Part shown: one piece after another, positions 46,250 through 55,340 of the stretch | Layout: the number at the start of each line of letters is the position of its first letter | How positions within the stretch are numbered: position 1 is the first letter of the stretch | NCBI RefSeq assembly: GCF_037055355.1 | Contig: NZ_CP146350.1 | Span: 1,573,001-1,637,000, forward strand | From: Streptomyces sp. DG1A-41 | GTDB lineage: Bacteria; Actinomycetota; Actinomycetes; Streptomycetales; Streptomycetaceae | Direction of reading: 5' to 3' | Length of the DNA: 64,000 nt | Program-made: the position numbers and the translations under genes | The notes under the pieces: generated by a model | Seen by the model: only the letters and a program-made list of their open reading frames with translations | Told to the model about the DNA's origin: nothing | The model's database searches: none

Positions 46250-48865
46250 TCACTGCGGCGTCATGCGCTCCACCATGTCGGGGTGCTGCTTCAGCCACGC
46301 GGCGACGGCCTCTTCCTCATGGCCCTGGCCGCGGTCCTTGATCTCGCTCTCCAGGCTGCCGAGCTCGTCCTCGCTCATCTTGAAGTTCTTGATCCACTTG
46401 GTGAGCTGCGGGTACTGCTCGGGGAACTTCTCGCTGGAGATGGTGCGGATCGTGTTGCCCTCGCCGAAGGCCTTCTTCGGGTCCTTCAGCTTGGTCAGCT
46501 CGTAGTCGCTGTACGCCCAGTGCGGCGACCAGAGGGTGACGGCGATCGGCTCCTTCTCGGCGTACGCGCGCTTCAGCTCGGCCAGCATGGCCGGGGTGGA
46601 GCCGTCGACGACCTCGTACTCCTTGTCGAGGCCGTAGCCGGGCAGAACCCTGTTCTTCAGCAGGTCCATCTCGCCGGTGCCGGGCTCGATGCCGATGATC
46701 TTCCCGTCGAAGGTGCCGGCCTTGCCCTTGAGGTCCTGCAGGGAGTCGATGCCCTTGACGTAGGACGGCACGGCGATCTCCAGGGAGGTCGGTTCGTACC
46801 AGGTGCCGAGGTCCTTGAGCCGGTCCTTGTTCCTGTCCCAGTAGTTCTTCTGGGCGTAGGGCAGCCAGGCGTCGAAGTTGAGGTCGAGATCGCCCGAGGC
46901 CAGGCCGGTGTAGACGGGGCCGACGTCCATCTGCTTCAGGTTCATCGTGTAGCCGCGCCGTTCGAGGACGTTCTTCCACAGGTACGTGACGGCGATGTCC
47001 TCGTCCCAGGGGAACCACGCCACGTCCAGCGGTCGCTTCGCCTCGGCGGGCGTGCCGCCGCCGGCGCCCTTGACCGGGGCGAGCTTGTCGACGTAGCCGG
47101 GGTGCTGCTTCAGCCAGGCGCGGACGGCCTCCTGCTGGTTGCCCTTGCCCGCCTTGTTGATCTCGGCTTCGAGGCTGGTGAGCTCCCTCTCGCTCATCTT
47201 GAACTTCTTCAGCCAGCCGGCGACCGTCGGGGCGTCGCCCGCGAAGCCCTTGCGGGCCAGCGTGTGCACGCCGTCGCCCTCGCCCCAGGCGCCCTTGGGG
47301 TCCTTGAGCTTCTTCAGCTCGTAGTCGTTGTACGCCCAGTGCGGCGACCAGAGCGTGACGACGACCGGCTCCTTCTTGGCGTAGGCGCGCTTCAGCTCGG
47401 CCAGCATCGCGGGCGTGGAGCTGTCGACGACCTTGTACTCCTTGTCCAGGCCGTACTCCTTGAGGACCTTGCTCTTGAGCAGGGCCATCTCGCCGGCGCT
47501 GGACTCGATGCCGGTGATCTTGCCGCCGAACTCGGACGCCTTGCCCTTGAGGTCCTCCAGGGAGTCGATGCCCTTCATGTAGGCGGGCACGGAGAGCTCC
47601 AGGGACGTCTTGTCGTACCAGGCGCCCAGGTCCTCGAGCTGCTTGCCGTACTTCTTCCAGTACTGGGCGTGGGTCGTGGGCAGCCAGGCGTCCGTCTGGA
47701 AGTCGACGTCGCCCTGGGCGAGGGAGGTGTAGAGCGGTCCGGCGTCGAGCTGCTCGGCCTCCACCTGGTAGCCGCGCTGCTCCAGGACCTCCTTCCAGAG
47801 GAAGGTGGAGGCGACGCCCTCGTCCCAGGGGATGTAGCCGATGCTGATCTTCTTGCCCTGGCCGACGTCCTCGCTGCCGGCCGCGGCGGTCGAGTTGGTG
47901 CCGCCGCCGAGGACCCCCATGCCGCCCGAGACGAGGGCGAGGACGACGACGCCGATCACGGCGACGGCCGGGCGGGGCCGGTACGACCAGATCTTCAGCC
48001 CCTGGGCGGCGCGCAGCCTGGCGGCGGCGCGGCGGCCGAGCGGAGAGACCTGGGTGCCCAGCGCGCTGGTCATGCGGTCGAGGTAGATCGCGAGGATCAC
48101 GATGCCGACACCGGCCTCGGCGCCCAGGCCGACATTGAGCTGGCCGATGGCCTGGTTGACGTCGCCGCCGAGGCCGCCGGTGCCGACCATGCCGGCGATG
48201 GCGGCCATGGACAGGCCGAGCATGATGACCTGGTTGACGCCGGCCATGACCGTGGGCAGGGCGAGGGGGAGCTGGACGCGCAGCAGGGTGTTGCGGGGTG
48301 TGGTGCCGAACGCGTCGGCGGCCTCGACCAGTTCCTTGTCGACCTGACGGATGCCGAGTTCGGTCATGCGTACGCCCGGTGCGAGCGCGAAGATCAGGGT
48401 GGCGACGATGCCGGCGGAGGCGCCGGTGCCGAAGAAGAGGATCGCCGGGATGAGGTAGACCATCGCGGGCAGCGTCTGCATGAAGTCCAGGACGGGCCGG
48501 ACCAGTCCGCTGACGCGGTCCGAGCGGGCCGCCCAGATGCCCACCGGTATGGAGATCACCAGCGCGATGACGGTCGCCACCAGGACGAGCGCCAGAGTGA
48601 TCATCGCGTTCTCCCACAGGTCGAGGGAGTCGATGAACGCGAATCCCACGAAGGCGAGGACACCGGCGAGGGTGCCGCGCAGCCAGAAGGCGATCACGGC
48701 GAAGATGCCCGCGAGGAGCAGCGGTTCTGGGGCCTGGAGGACGGCGTTGATGCCGTCGTAGAGGCCGAGGAAGACGGTCTTGCAGAAGTCGAACAGCCAG
48801 CCCATGTGGGTGGTGAGCCAGTCGACCGCGTCGTTGACCCAGGTGCCGAGCTGAATCCTAGGCAC
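46250..48865 (-). CDS. Glycine betaine/proline transporter: permease fused to two substrate-binding domains
   Basis: 871 residues in three parts. Residues about 20-285 are a ProW-type permease with six or so helices and the EAA loop (ELGIRQVDKELVEAADAFGT...). After a short membrane-proximal linker (about 305-330), the first OpuAC domain (about 340-590: KISIGYIPWDEGVASTFLWK, DFQTDAWLPTTHAQYW) and a second one (about 610-868: DVAWFPWDEDIAVTYLWKNV, NFDAWLPYAQKNYW) follow, each with Trp-rich betaine-box residues. Fused permease-binding proteins (OpuABC type) are known; two tandem binding domains are less common. It works with the ATPase encoded just upstream (8-base overlap). ATG 48865. Confidence 0.93.
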   Translation of the reverse strand: MPRIQLGTWVNDAVDWLTTHMGWLFDFCKTVFLGLYDGINAVLQAPEPLLLAGIFAVIAFWLRGTLAGVLAFVGFAFIDSLDLWENAMITLALVLVATVIALVISIPVGIWAARSDRVSGLVRPVLDFMQTLPAMVYLIPAILFFGTGASAGIVATLIFALAPGVRMTELGIRQVDKELVEAADAFGTTPRNTLLRVQLPLALPTVMAGVNQVIMLGLSMAAIAGMVGTGGLGGDVNQAIGQLNVGLGAEAGVGIVILAIYLDRMTSALGTQVSPLGRRAAARLRAAQGLKIWSYRPRPAVAVIGVVVLALVSGGMGVLGGGTNSTAAAGSEDVGQGKKISIGYIPWDEGVASTFLWKEVLEQRGYQVEAEQLDAGPLYTSLAQGDVDFQTDAWLPTTHAQYWKKYGKQLEDLGAWYDKTSLELSVPAYMKGIDSLEDLKGKASEFGGKITGIESSAGEMALLKSKVLKEYGLDKEYKVVDSSTPAMLAELKRAYAKKEPVVVTLWSPHWAYNDYELKKLKDPKGAWGEGDGVHTLARKGFAGDAPTVAGWLKKFKMSERELTSLEAEINKAGKGNQQEAVRAWLKQHPGYVDKLAPVKGAGGGTPAEAKRPLDVAWFPWDEDIAVTYLWKNVLERRGYTMNLKQMDVGPVYTGLASGDLDLNFDAWLPYAQKNYWDRNKDRLKDLGTWYEPTSLEIAVPSYVKGIDSLQDLKGKAGTFDGKIIGIEPGTGEMDLLKNRVLPGYGLDKEYEVVDGSTPAMLAELKRAYAEKEPIAVTLWSPHWAYSDYELTKLKDPKKAFGEGNTIRTISSEKFPEQYPQLTKWIKNFKMSEDELGSLESEIKDRGQGHEEEAVAAWLKQHPDMVERMTPQ

Positions 48866-49949
48866 GGGCGGTCACCTTCTCTCCGCCCTTGTCCCGCGGG
48901 GAGTCGCAGGGCTCCGGGGTGGTGTCCTGCTCGTCGCCGAGGAAGCCGACCAGGCGCTGCCGGGGGACGACGCCGATGAGCTTGTTGTCCTCGTTCACGA
49001 CGGAGACGGGGTGGGTGAGCCGGGCGCTGATCGCGCAGAGCTCCGTGAACGAGGTGTCGGTCGTGGCGGTCCGGCAGCGGCAGCCGGGGTCGTCGCCGGT
49101 GACCGCGGTGTCCATGAGCTCGCCGGCGGTCAGGACGCGGGAGCGGTCGACGTCCTGGGTGAAGGAAGCGACGTAGTCGTTCGCCGGCCGCAGCAGGATG
49201 TCCTGCGCGGTGCCGTTCTGCACGATGCGGCCGTCGCGCATGACGGCGATGCGGTCGCCGAGGCGCATGGCCTCGTTCAGGTCGTGGGTGATGAAGACGA
49301 TGGTCTTCTTCAGCTTCTGCTGGAGCTCCAGCAGCTGGTCCTGCATGTCGCGGCGGATCAGCGGGTCCAGGGCGCTGAAGGACTCGTCCATCAGAAGCAG
49401 GTCGGCGTCGGTGGCGAGCGCGCGGGCCAGACCGACGCGCTGCTGCATGCCGCCGGACAGCTCGTCCGGCCAGGACTTCTCCCAGCCGGCCAGGCCGCAC
49501 AGGGCGAGCGCCTCGTCGGCGCGGCGTACGCGCTCGGCGCGGGGCACGCCCTGCACTTCCAGACCGTAGGCGGCGTTCTCGCGCACGCTGCGGTGCGGGA
49601 AGAGCGCGAAGTGCTGGAACACCATGCTGATCTTCTTGGAGCGGACCTCGCGCAGCTCGCGGGCTCCGAGCGTGGTCAGGTCCTGGCCGTCGAAGCGCAC
49701 ATGTCCGGCGGTCGGCTCGAGCAGGCCGTTCAGCATGCGCAGCAGGGTGGACTTGCCGGAGCCGGACAGGCCCATGACGACGAAGATCTGGCCGGGCTCC
49801 ACGGTGAAGGAGGCGTCGATCACGGCGGCGGTCGCACCCTCGGCGCGTAGCTCGTCCCGGTCCGCCCCGTCGCGGAGCCGCTGGACTGCCTGGTCCGGTC
49901 TCCTGCCGAACACTTTGTACAGGCTCTCCGCCTGAAGCGTTGCTGACAC
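48858..49949 (-). CDS. Glycine betaine/proline ABC transporter ATP-binding protein
   Basis: 363 residues. Walker A GLSGSGKSTLLRML (about 62), signature DELSGGMQQRVGLARALA, Walker B DLLLMDESFSALDP, H loop ITHDL, and a C-terminal CBS-pair-like region (about 290-345; VVNEDNKLIGVVP) as in ProV/OpuAA, where it senses ionic strength. Start: GTG 49949 (SATLQAESLYKVFG), five bases after GAGG; GTG 49955 or 49967 is possible. It overlaps the permease fusion by eight bases. Uptake of betaine gives osmoprotection. Confidence 0.93.
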   Translation of the reverse strand: MSATLQAESLYKVFGRRPDQAVQRLRDGADRDELRAEGATAAVIDASFTVEPGQIFVVMGLSGSGKSTLLRMLNGLLEPTAGHVRFDGQDLTTLGARELREVRSKKISMVFQHFALFPHRSVRENAAYGLEVQGVPRAERVRRADEALALCGLAGWEKSWPDELSGGMQQRVGLARALATDADLLLMDESFSALDPLIRRDMQDQLLELQQKLKKTIVFITHDLNEAMRLGDRIAVMRDGRIVQNGTAQDILLRPANDYVASFTQDVDRSRVLTAGELMDTAVTGDDPGCRCRTATTDTSFTELCAISARLTHPVSVVNEDNKLIGVVPRQRLVGFLGDEQDTTPEPCDSPRDKGGEKVTARA

Positions 49950-50117
49950 GTGCACCTCATATTCCACCGACAGAACAGAACGAGGGCGGGGCGCGAAGAG
50001 TTGAAATACGCAACCAGCCTCACTGCGGGGCGGCGCCTCCCCCCGATCCCGAATCCCAAACGCACAAGTGGGGCGCGTCACATATGAGGCGCGTCGCTGT
50101 CGGTGACGTACGGCATG

Positions 50118-51047
50118 ATGCGTGGCGTGACCGGACGACTGATGCTCCTCGACACCGCCTCCCTGTACTTCCGCGCCTACTTCGGCGTCCCGGACTCGGT
50201 GAAGGCACCGGACGGCACGCCGGTGAACGCCGTGCGCGGACTGCTCGACTTCATCGACCGCCTGGTCCGGGACCACCGGCCGGACCGCCTCGTGGCCTGC
50301 ATGGACGCCGACTGGCGGCCGCACTGGCGGGTGGAGCTGATCCCCTCCTACAAGGCGCACCGCGTCGCCGAGGAGCACACGGCCGGCCCGGACGAGGAGG
50401 AGGTGCCCGACACGCTGTCGCCGCAGGTGCCCGTGATCGAGGCGGTGCTGGACGCGGTGGGCATCGCGCGCGTGGGCGTCGCGGGGTACGAGGCCGACGA
50501 CGTGATCGGCACGTTCACGAGGCGGGCGAAGGGCCCGGTCGACATCGTCACGGGCGATCGCGACCTGTACCAGCTGGTGGACGACGCGCGCGGGGTGCGC
50601 GTGCTGTATCCGCTGAAGGGCGTGGGCACCTTGCAGCTCACCGATGAGGCGGTGCTGCGTGAGAAGTATGGGGTCTACGGCAGCGGGTACGCGGATCTGG
50701 CCCTGCTGCGCGGCGACCCCAGCGACGGCCTGCCGGGCGTGCCGGGCATCGGCGAGAAGACGGCCGCCAAGCTGCTGGCCGAGTTCGGGGACCTGGCCGG
50801 GATCCTGGCGGCGGTCGAGGACCGGGGGTCCAAGCTGACGCCGACGCAGCGCAGGCGGCTGGACGAGGCGCGCCCGTATCTCGCGGTCGCGCCGAAGGTG
50901 GTCCGGGTCGCGGACGACGTGCCGCTGCCGAACGTCACGACGGCACTGCCGCGGACGCCGCGCGACCCGGCGGAACTGGAGGTACTGGCGGCCCGCTGGG
51001 GACTGGGCGGGTCACTGGAGCGCCTGCTGACGACGCTCGCGGCGTGA
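50118..51047 (+). CDS. 5'-3' exonuclease (FEN/PolA-type PIN domain protein)
   Basis: 309 residues. The metal-binding N-terminal half shows LMLLDTASLYFRAYFGVPDS, CMDADWRPHWRVELIPSYKA and YEADDVIGTFTRRA, DIVTGDRDLYQLVD; the helix-hairpin-helix of the 5'-nuclease follows as GVPGIGEKTAAKLLAEFG. It resembles the 5' nuclease part of DNA polymerase I standing alone, a common actinobacterial gene that removes RNA/DNA flaps. Start uncertain among GTG 50103, ATG 50115, ATG 50118 and GTG 50127; the conserved core starts near 50136. Confidence 0.88.
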   Translation: MRGVTGRLMLLDTASLYFRAYFGVPDSVKAPDGTPVNAVRGLLDFIDRLVRDHRPDRLVACMDADWRPHWRVELIPSYKAHRVAEEHTAGPDEEEVPDTLSPQVPVIEAVLDAVGIARVGVAGYEADDVIGTFTRRAKGPVDIVTGDRDLYQLVDDARGVRVLYPLKGVGTLQLTDEAVLREKYGVYGSGYADLALLRGDPSDGLPGVPGIGEKTAAKLLAEFGDLAGILAAVEDRGSKLTPTQRRRLDEARPYLAVAPKVVRVADDVPLPNVTTALPRTPRDPAELEVLAARWGLGGSLERLLTTLAA

Positions 51048-51134
51048 CCTGCGCGTGGGCCTGGTGGCCTTCCTGAGGCCGGTGCCCTGATCACTTCTCA
51101 TCCGAGAGGTGTCAAGTGGGGGCGAGGTGCTAAC

Positions 51135-51148
51135 TTAGGTAAGCCTAA
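51135..51148 (+). promoter_or_regulatory. Iron box (DmdR/IdeR site) upstream of the siderophore-interacting protein gene
   Basis: TTAGGTAAGCCTAA, with flanking AAC/C, matches the core of the actinobacterial iron box TTAGGTTAGGCTAACCTAA. It lies 24-37 bases before ATG 51172, in the promoter position. DmdR1-Fe repression, relieved in iron limitation, is the expected control. Confidence 0.8.
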
Positions 51149-51171
51149 CTACGCGAATCAGGGAGGTCCTC

Positions 51172-52014
51172 ATGGCAGAGCGACCGGGACGCCAGCCGCG
51201 CAAGGCGCACTCCGCTCAGGTCGTCCGCACCGAGCGGCTGACCCCGCACATGCAGCGGGTGGTACTCGGTGGCGAGGGCCTCGCCGACTTCGCGGCGGGC
51301 ACGTGCACCGACCACTATGTGAAGCTGCTGTTCCCGCCCGAGGGCGTGACCTATCCGGAGCCCTTCGACCTGCAGCGCATCCGCGACGAGCTGCCGCGCG
51401 AGCAGTGGCCGGTGACCCGGACGTACACGGTGCGCCACTGGGACGCCGAACACCGCGAGCTCACCCTGGACTTCGTCATCCACGGCGACGAGGGCCTGGC
51501 CGGCCCGTGGGCGGCCCGCGTCCAGCCGGGCGAGACCGTGCGGTTCATGGGCCCCGGCGGGGCGTACGCGCCCGACCCGGACGCCGACTGGCATCTGCTC
51601 GTCGGCGACGAGAGCGCCCTGCCCGCGATCGCCCGCTCCCTGGAGGCACTGCCGCGCGGGGCCGAGGCGTACGCCTTCGTGGAGGTCTCCGGCCCCGAGG
51701 AGGAGCAGAAGATCGACTCGGACGTGGAGGTCGTCTGGCTGCACCGCGGTGACCGGCCGCTCGGCGAGGCGCTCGTCGAGGCCGTGCGGGGCCTGGAGTT
51801 CCCCGAGGGCCGTGTGCACGCCTTCGTCCACGGCGAGGCCCATTTCGTGAAGGAGCTGCGCCGGCTGCTCCGCGTCGAGCGCGGCGTCTCGCGCGAGGAC
51901 CTGTCGATCTCCGGCTACTGGCGTCGGGGCCACAACGAGGACGGCTGGCAGGCGTCGAAGCGGGAGTGGAACGCGCGCATCGAGGCGGAGCAGGAGCGCA
52001 CCCCCGCGGTTTGA
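51172..52014 (+). CDS. Siderophore-interacting protein (FAD-dependent ferric-siderophore reductase)
   Basis: 280 residues. N-terminal FAD-binding domain (about 20-135) with RTYTVRHW, the R-x-Y-(T/S) flavin motif, and the C-terminal NAD(P)H-binding SIP domain (about 140-260: HLLVGDESALPAIARSLEAL, HAFVHGEAHFVKELRRLL, ISGYWRRGHNEDGW). It reduces Fe(III)-siderophores in the cytoplasm to release iron. ATG 51172 follows GGGAGG. The iron box directly upstream fits regulation by iron. Confidence 0.95.
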   Translation: MAERPGRQPRKAHSAQVVRTERLTPHMQRVVLGGEGLADFAAGTCTDHYVKLLFPPEGVTYPEPFDLQRIRDELPREQWPVTRTYTVRHWDAEHRELTLDFVIHGDEGLAGPWAARVQPGETVRFMGPGGAYAPDPDADWHLLVGDESALPAIARSLEALPRGAEAYAFVEVSGPEEEQKIDSDVEVVWLHRGDRPLGEALVEAVRGLEFPEGRVHAFVHGEAHFVKELRRLLRVERGVSREDLSISGYWRRGHNEDGWQASKREWNARIEAEQERTPAV

Positions 52015-52134
52015 GCGCGCTCCCGCAGCCTGAGCGCGCCCCCGCCGCCTGAGCGGGGAGCGGGCTTTGCCGCCTGAGCGACGCGACGCTGCCCGAGCGA
52101 AGCGAGCACCTCACTCCGCCCCGGCATGCCGCGG
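52015..52134. repeat. Short direct repeats in the convergent gap
   Basis: (C/A)GCCTGAGCG occurs three times (52026, 52045, 52070) in 55 bases, in a GC-rich gap between convergent genes. Their meaning is unclear; small local duplication or terminator-like sequence. Confidence 0.4.
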
Positions 52135-52716
52135 TCAGTCGCCCCGCACGCGCGCGTGCAGATGCATGTCGTGCCAGCCGTCCGGGTGCAGGCCAGCGCT
52201 GCGCTTGGTGCCTTCGAGGGCGAACCCGGTCCGCGAGGCGACACGGCAGGAGGCCTCGTTGCGCACGGCGTGCAGCAGTTCGAGACGGTGGAAGCCGATC
52301 TCGTCGAGCGCCCAGCGGGCGAGTGCGGTCGTGGCCCGGACGGCGACGCCCCGGCCGCGTGCCGCCGGGACGGTCCAGTACGCCACCTCCGCCACGCCGT
52401 CGTCGAGCCGTATCTCGCGCAGCGCCACCCGCCCCAGCAGCCGGTCGAAGTCCGCGTCGACGACGGCCCACTGCGCCTCCCGCTCCTCCTCCCACGCCTG
52501 ATGCCAGTCGCTGATCCAGCCGGCGACCTCCTCCTCGGAGTCGGCGGTCCGGGCGTGCCACTGGTGCATCACGGGGTCCTGGAAGACCTCGTACACCGCG
52601 GGCGCGTCCCCGGCCCGCCAGGACCGCAGGAGGAGTCCGTCGCCGGTGGCCAGGGTGGGCTGCGGGTGGCCGGTGAAGGCCTTGGGCGTCAGGACCGGGC
52701 TGATGAGGAAGGGCAT
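52135..52716 (-). CDS. GNAT acetyltransferase (RimJ/RimL type)
   Basis: 193 residues. GNAT fold with LLLRSWRAGDAPAVYEVFQD, motif A region VAYWTVPAARGRGVAVRATT (acetyl-CoA loop R-G-R-G-V-A) and the end GFALEGTKRSAGLHPDGWHD, typical of RimJ/RimL-like N-terminal acetyltransferases of ribosomal proteins or other amino groups. Substrate unknown. ATG 52716. Divergent from the pseudouridine synthase by 80 bases. Confidence 0.88.
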   Translation of the reverse strand: MPFLISPVLTPKAFTGHPQPTLATGDGLLLRSWRAGDAPAVYEVFQDPVMHQWHARTADSEEEVAGWISDWHQAWEEEREAQWAVVDADFDRLLGRVALREIRLDDGVAEVAYWTVPAARGRGVAVRATTALARWALDEIGFHRLELLHAVRNEASCRVASRTGFALEGTKRSAGLHPDGWHDMHLHARVRGD

Positions 52717-52796
52717 GCCCGCATCATTGCAAGAGGGCAGTGGGCGGCCTCAGTGGTTTTCCGCCGGTGCCCGCCCGCCTCGTACGCTGGGCCGCG

Positions 52797-53783
52797 ATGA
52801 GACGCAGGACCCGCATTCCGCCCGCTCCACTGCCGCAGCGCCACGGGGTGGACCCGGTGCGCGTACGGCTGCCCGCCGCGGCGGCGTGGGCCACGGTGCG
52901 CGAGCATCTGGTGGAGCGGCTGTCGGGGGCCGGTGACGGGGTCGTCGACGGGATGTTCGACGCGGGTCTCGTCGTCGGGGCGGACGGGCGGCCCGTACCG
53001 GCGGACGCGCCGTATGTGCCCGGGATGTTCGTGTGGTTCCACCGGGAGCTGCCCGAAGAGGTGCCGGTGCCGTTCCCGCTGGAGGTCGTGTACCGGGACG
53101 AACACATCGTCGTCGTCGACAAACCCCACTTCCTCGCCACCACCCCGCGCGGCAGCCATGTCGCCGAGACCGTGCTGGCCCGACTGCGCCGCGAGCTGGA
53201 CATCCCGACGCTCACCCCCGCGCACCGCCTGGACCGGCTCACCGCCGGACTCGTGCTGTTCACCGTGCGCCCCGAGGAGCGCGGCGCGTACCAGACGCTC
53301 TTCCGCGACCGGCGGGCGCGCAAGGAGTACGAGGCCGTCGCCCCGCACGATCCCGGCCTCGCCCTGCCCCGGACCGTGCGCAGCCGGATCGTGAAGGAGC
53401 GCGGCGCACTCACCGCCCGAGAGGTGGCCGGCGAGCCCAACGCCGTCAGCCGCGTCGAACTCGTCGAACACCGCCAGGGCGGGGCCGATGGACTCGCCCG
53501 GTACCGGCTCGTCCCCGGCACCGGGCAGACCCACCAGCTGCGCGTGCACATGACCGCGCTGGGCGTGCCGATCCTCGGCGATCCGCTCTACCCCGAGGTC
53601 ACCGCTCCCGTGCCGGCCGGTGACTTCCGGCGCCCGCTCCAACTACTGGCCCGGGCCCTGGAATTCACCGACCCGGTCACGGGCGTGGAGCACCGGTTCC
53701 GCAGCGGCCGGGTGCTCGCGGCCTGGGCGTCGTACGACCGGTGGGCCGCCGGGACCTACGACGGCCCGTCGGACGGTCAGTAG
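52797..53783 (+). CDS. RluA-family RNA pseudouridine synthase
   Basis: 328 residues. Catalytic Asp in AHRLDRLTAGLVLFTVRPEE (RLD motif), upstream VYRDEHIVVVDKPHFLATTP, and downstream GTGQTHQLRVHMTALGVPIL and GDPLYPE, the standard RluA fold. No S4 domain is seen before it. It modifies uridines in rRNA or tRNA. ATG 52797 begins the sequence MRRRTRIPPAPLPQRHGV. The 3' end overlaps the end of the P450 gene by seven bases (53777-53783). Confidence 0.93.
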   Translation: MRRRTRIPPAPLPQRHGVDPVRVRLPAAAAWATVREHLVERLSGAGDGVVDGMFDAGLVVGADGRPVPADAPYVPGMFVWFHRELPEEVPVPFPLEVVYRDEHIVVVDKPHFLATTPRGSHVAETVLARLRRELDIPTLTPAHRLDRLTAGLVLFTVRPEERGAYQTLFRDRRARKEYEAVAPHDPGLALPRTVRSRIVKERGALTAREVAGEPNAVSRVELVEHRQGGADGLARYRLVPGTGQTHQLRVHMTALGVPILGDPLYPEVTAPVPAGDFRRPLQLLARALEFTDPVTGVEHRFRSGRVLAAWASYDRWAAGTYDGPSDGQ

Positions 53784-55270
53784 CCGCGCCACCAGCTCAG
53801 GAAGCGCTGCCAGGCGCCCTTGCGGCGGGCGGGCTCCTCCACCGCCGGCTGCGCCTGCGGCTGCACGGGAGCCGGCTGGGGTTGCGCCGCGGCCGGTTGC
53901 TGCTTCGCGGCGGCCGCTTGCGGCTGCGTGAGGCCGATCTGCCAGTCGGAGCGCTGGGAGGGGGTGTGGTTGTGGTTCGGCGGCTCCGTCACGTCCTGCG
54001 GCGGCTTGGGGGCGAACTGCACCGGCAGTGTCACGAGGTGCCGGGAGGCGATGGACGCCGTCCAGCGCAGCTCGTCCTCGTCGCAGTCGAGTTCAACGTC
54101 CGGCAGCCGCATCAGCAGCGCGTCCACGCCGACGTCGGCGATGGAGCGGCCGATGTCCTGACCGGGGCACTCGTGCGGGCCGCCGCCGAAGGCGAGGTGG
54201 GAGCGGTTGCCCTGCATGCTGGCCTTCAGGTCCGGCCGCACCCGCGGGTCGACGTTGGCCGGAAGCGGGGCGAAGAGCAGTCCGTCGCCCCGGCGGATGC
54301 GCTGCCCGCCCAGCTCGGTCTCCTGCTTGGCGAAGTAGGCGAAGACCGTGCTGAACGGCGGCTCGTTCCACAGCGACTGCTCCACCGCCTCCGGCACCGT
54401 CATCTGGCCGCCGTTGAGCTGGGCCCGGAAGCGCGGGTCGATCAGCACCGTGAGCAGCACGTTGGACAGCAGGTTGGCGGTGGCCTCGTAGGCGGCGAAG
54501 AGCACCAGGCGCAGGTGCTCCCTGACCTCGTCGTCGGTCAGCCGGGCCGGGTGCGTGATCAGGTAGCTGGCCAGGTCCTCCTCCGGCTGGGCCCGGCGCC
54601 GCTCGGTGAGCCGGCGCAGGGCGTCCATGACGTAGGAGTGGCTGGCGATCGCCGTCTCGGTGCCCTTGAGCGCGTCTCGGGCGGCCTCGACGAGACGGTC
54701 GCTGTACTCGTCGGGCATGCCGAGGATCTCGCACATCACCGCCATCGGCAGGTGCTCGGCGAACTGTCCGACGAGGTCGGCCTCGCCCTTCTCGCAGAAC
54801 CGGTTGACGATGGCCTGGGTGCTGCGGTTGATGTAGCGGCGCAGGCTGCGGAAGTCGATGGTCGAGATGGCGCCCTGCACCGCGCCGCGCAGCCGCTTGT
54901 GCTCGTCGCCCTCGGCGTGCGAGGCGATGGGCTGCCAGGCGATGTGCGGCATCAGCGGGTGATCGGGCTTGACCAGGCCGTCCCTGAGCGGGGTCCAGAT
55001 ACGGCTGTCCCGGCAGAAGTGCGTGGGCGAGCGCACCATGTGGAGGTTCTCGGCATGGCCGAGCACGATCCACATCGGTACGTCGTCGTGGAGCAGCACG
55101 GGCGCCACGGGGCCGTGCTCCTTGCGCAACTGCTCGTACAGCGCCGGCAGGTCCTCCGACTCGTGCAGCCGGTGCAGCCCCCCGGGCCCGGGGCCGTGCG
55201 CGGGGCAGCCGGGGGGCGGGCCGGGACGGGGGGCGTCCGTCTCGGCCGGGGCGTGGGATTCAGGCGTCAC
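53777..55270 (-). CDS. rarE: CYP157-type cytochrome P450 of the rar conservon, lacking EXXR
   Basis: 497 residues. The haem-binding loop FGGGPHECPGQDIG has the thiolate Cys368. The K-helix EXXR is replaced by E297-Q-S-L-W301, the published feature of CYP157C1 from S. coelicolor (SCO1626), and the I-helix is AAYEATAN, where the Thr usual after the acid is Ala. A Pro/Gln/Ala-rich tail (about 440-480) leads to a basic amphipathic end (KGAWQRFLSWWRGY), possibly a membrane anchor. It is the last gene of a conservon with the small GTPase etc. just upstream; the conservon affects aerial growth. Substrate unknown. ATG 55270. Confidence 0.9.
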   Translation of the reverse strand: MTPESHAPAETDAPRPGPPPGCPAHGPGPGGLHRLHESEDLPALYEQLRKEHGPVAPVLLHDDVPMWIVLGHAENLHMVRSPTHFCRDSRIWTPLRDGLVKPDHPLMPHIAWQPIASHAEGDEHKRLRGAVQGAISTIDFRSLRRYINRSTQAIVNRFCEKGEADLVGQFAEHLPMAVMCEILGMPDEYSDRLVEAARDALKGTETAIASHSYVMDALRRLTERRRAQPEEDLASYLITHPARLTDDEVREHLRLVLFAAYEATANLLSNVLLTVLIDPRFRAQLNGGQMTVPEAVEQSLWNEPPFSTVFAYFAKQETELGGQRIRRGDGLLFAPLPANVDPRVRPDLKASMQGNRSHLAFGGGPHECPGQDIGRSIADVGVDALLMRLPDVELDCDEDELRWTASIASRHLVTLPVQFAPKPPQDVTEPPNHNHTPSQRSDWQIGLTQPQAAAAKQQPAAAQPQPAPVQPQAQPAVEEPARRKGAWQRFLSWWRGY

Positions 55271-55340
55271 AGTGGTCGCTCCGAAACTGAAGTAAATGCC
55301 AGGTTTCTGGGGAGAGTTGGGGATGCGGCGGATACGGGAT

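Noticed and set aside
45059..48979. 1306-codon plus-strand frame opposite the betaine transporter and neighbours
   Set aside because: Runs across several minus-strand genes and their intergenic gaps with no recognisable domain; shadow of GC-rich coding.
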